Below, in pieces: positions 6,002 through 6,200 of a stretch of DNA of 6,200 nucleotides (the stretch's first letter is position 1; each line of letters opens with the position of its first letter). The notes beneath the pieces were generated by a model. That model had not been told where the DNA came from. It searched no databases and worked only from the letters and a program-made list of their open reading frames with translations. The stretch lies in the NCBI GenBank assembly GCA_049698215.1, contig JBAVXH010000217.1, forward strand, positions 1 through 6,200. Direction: 5' to 3'. The stretch comes from PALSA-894 sp049698215 (lineage in GTDB: Bacteria; Pseudomonadota; Alphaproteobacteria; Rhizobiales; Xanthobacteraceae). The position numbers and the translations under genes are program-made.

Positions 6002-6072
6002 CCTGAGCGGAAAGTACCGCTGCATCACGCGCCGTTGGCGGATTCACAAGGTCCGCAGACGTGCCGCTGTTA

Positions 6073-6122
6073 TTCTTCGAGGCTCGCTGCGCTCGCGCCC
6101 TAGGCAGGCGCGCCTCCAAGAA
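6073..6122. repeat. Long interrupted inverted repeat (intergenic palindromic element)
   Basis: TTCTTCGAGG (6073-6082) pairs with CCTCCAAGAA (6113-6122) at 9 of 10 positions, and CGCGCC (6094-6099) pairs with GGCGCG (6107-6112). This gives a 16-bp stem with an 11-base bulge (CTCGCTGCGCT) on the left and a loop of CTAGGCA. The words TTCGAGGCTCGCTGCGCTCGC are familiar to me from dispersed intergenic repeats of Bradyrhizobium-like genomes. No coding region covers it. It may also serve as a transcription end for a gene outside the window. Confidence 0.55.
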
Positions 6123-6127
6123 CATTG

Positions 6128-6158
6128 TGGACCGGGGACAAGCCCGGCCATGACGAAG
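6128..6158. repeat. Second intergenic hairpin element with CATGACGAAG tail
   Basis: TGG-A-CCGGG (6128-6136) pairs with CCCGG-CCA (6143-6150), an 8-bp stem with one bulged A and a GACAAG loop. It is followed by TGACGAAG. The 10-mer CATGACGAAG (6149-6158) occurs again at 16-25 next to the hairpin at the left window edge, in the same orientation. Both look like members of the GGGACAAGCCCGGCCATGACG-type intergenic repeat that I recall from Bradyrhizobium and Rhodopseudomonas genomes. From 6159 to the window end I see nothing recognisable. Confidence 0.55.
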
Positions 6159-6200
6159 AGATGTGCGTGGATGCCCTACGCCTGCGGCGCGGGCTGCGGG

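Noticed and set aside
5949..6200. Possible tRNA, small RNA gene or CRISPR array in the right-hand gap
   Set aside because: No cloverleaf, no regularly spaced repeats and no clear small-RNA promoter/terminator pair; the structure present is explained by palindromic intergenic elements.

Overview
The window looks like chromosomal DNA of a high-GC alphaproteobacterium. The best guess is the Bradyrhizobium/Rhodopseudomonas side of Hyphomicrobiales. This rests on the GlmM N-terminus, the G+C-rich coding (42 of 60 bases counted at 2881-2940), the secreted TPR protein type, and intergenic palindromes at both window ends of a kind common in those genomes. The placement is inference from memory; no search was run.

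Layout. (1) Positions 33-3551 hold three genes on the minus strand, in transcription order: glmM (phosphoglucosamine mutase, cell-wall UDP-GlcNAc synthesis), a small cupin resembling thiol (cysteine) dioxygenases, and a 527-residue protein built of four rhodanese domains. The last two share one base (TGATG), so they are translationally coupled and probably work together in sulfur chemistry. A hairpin at 1-14 follows the last stop codon. (2) Positions 3552-3714 are a divergent intergenic region rich in small palindromes and repeated half-sites. (3) Positions 3715-4761 on the plus strand encode an exported protein of eight back-to-back TPR repeats. (4) Positions 4762-4880 are a short convergent gap without a clear terminator. 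(5) Positions 4881-5948 on the minus strand encode an uncharacterised protein with two N-terminal membrane segments and a cytoplasmic alpha/beta domain. Its base composition is clearly lower in G+C (19 of 60 at 5281-5340), suggesting foreign origin. (6) Positions 5949-6200 contain no gene that I can see. They hold a palindrome just before that gene's start and two intergenic hairpin elements.

Functionally, glmM is a housekeeping gene. The cupin/tetra-rhodanese pair is a plausible but undescribed sulfur oxidation or sulfur transfer module with two departures from textbook relatives: no Ser-His-Tyr triad in the cupin, and only one cysteine-bearing active site among four rhodanese domains. The membrane protein in the low-GC segment is the best candidate for something undescribed. 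Its strand and helix order, and a Trp-Glu motif after the third strand, loosely recall TIR-type domains, but this is a hypothesis.
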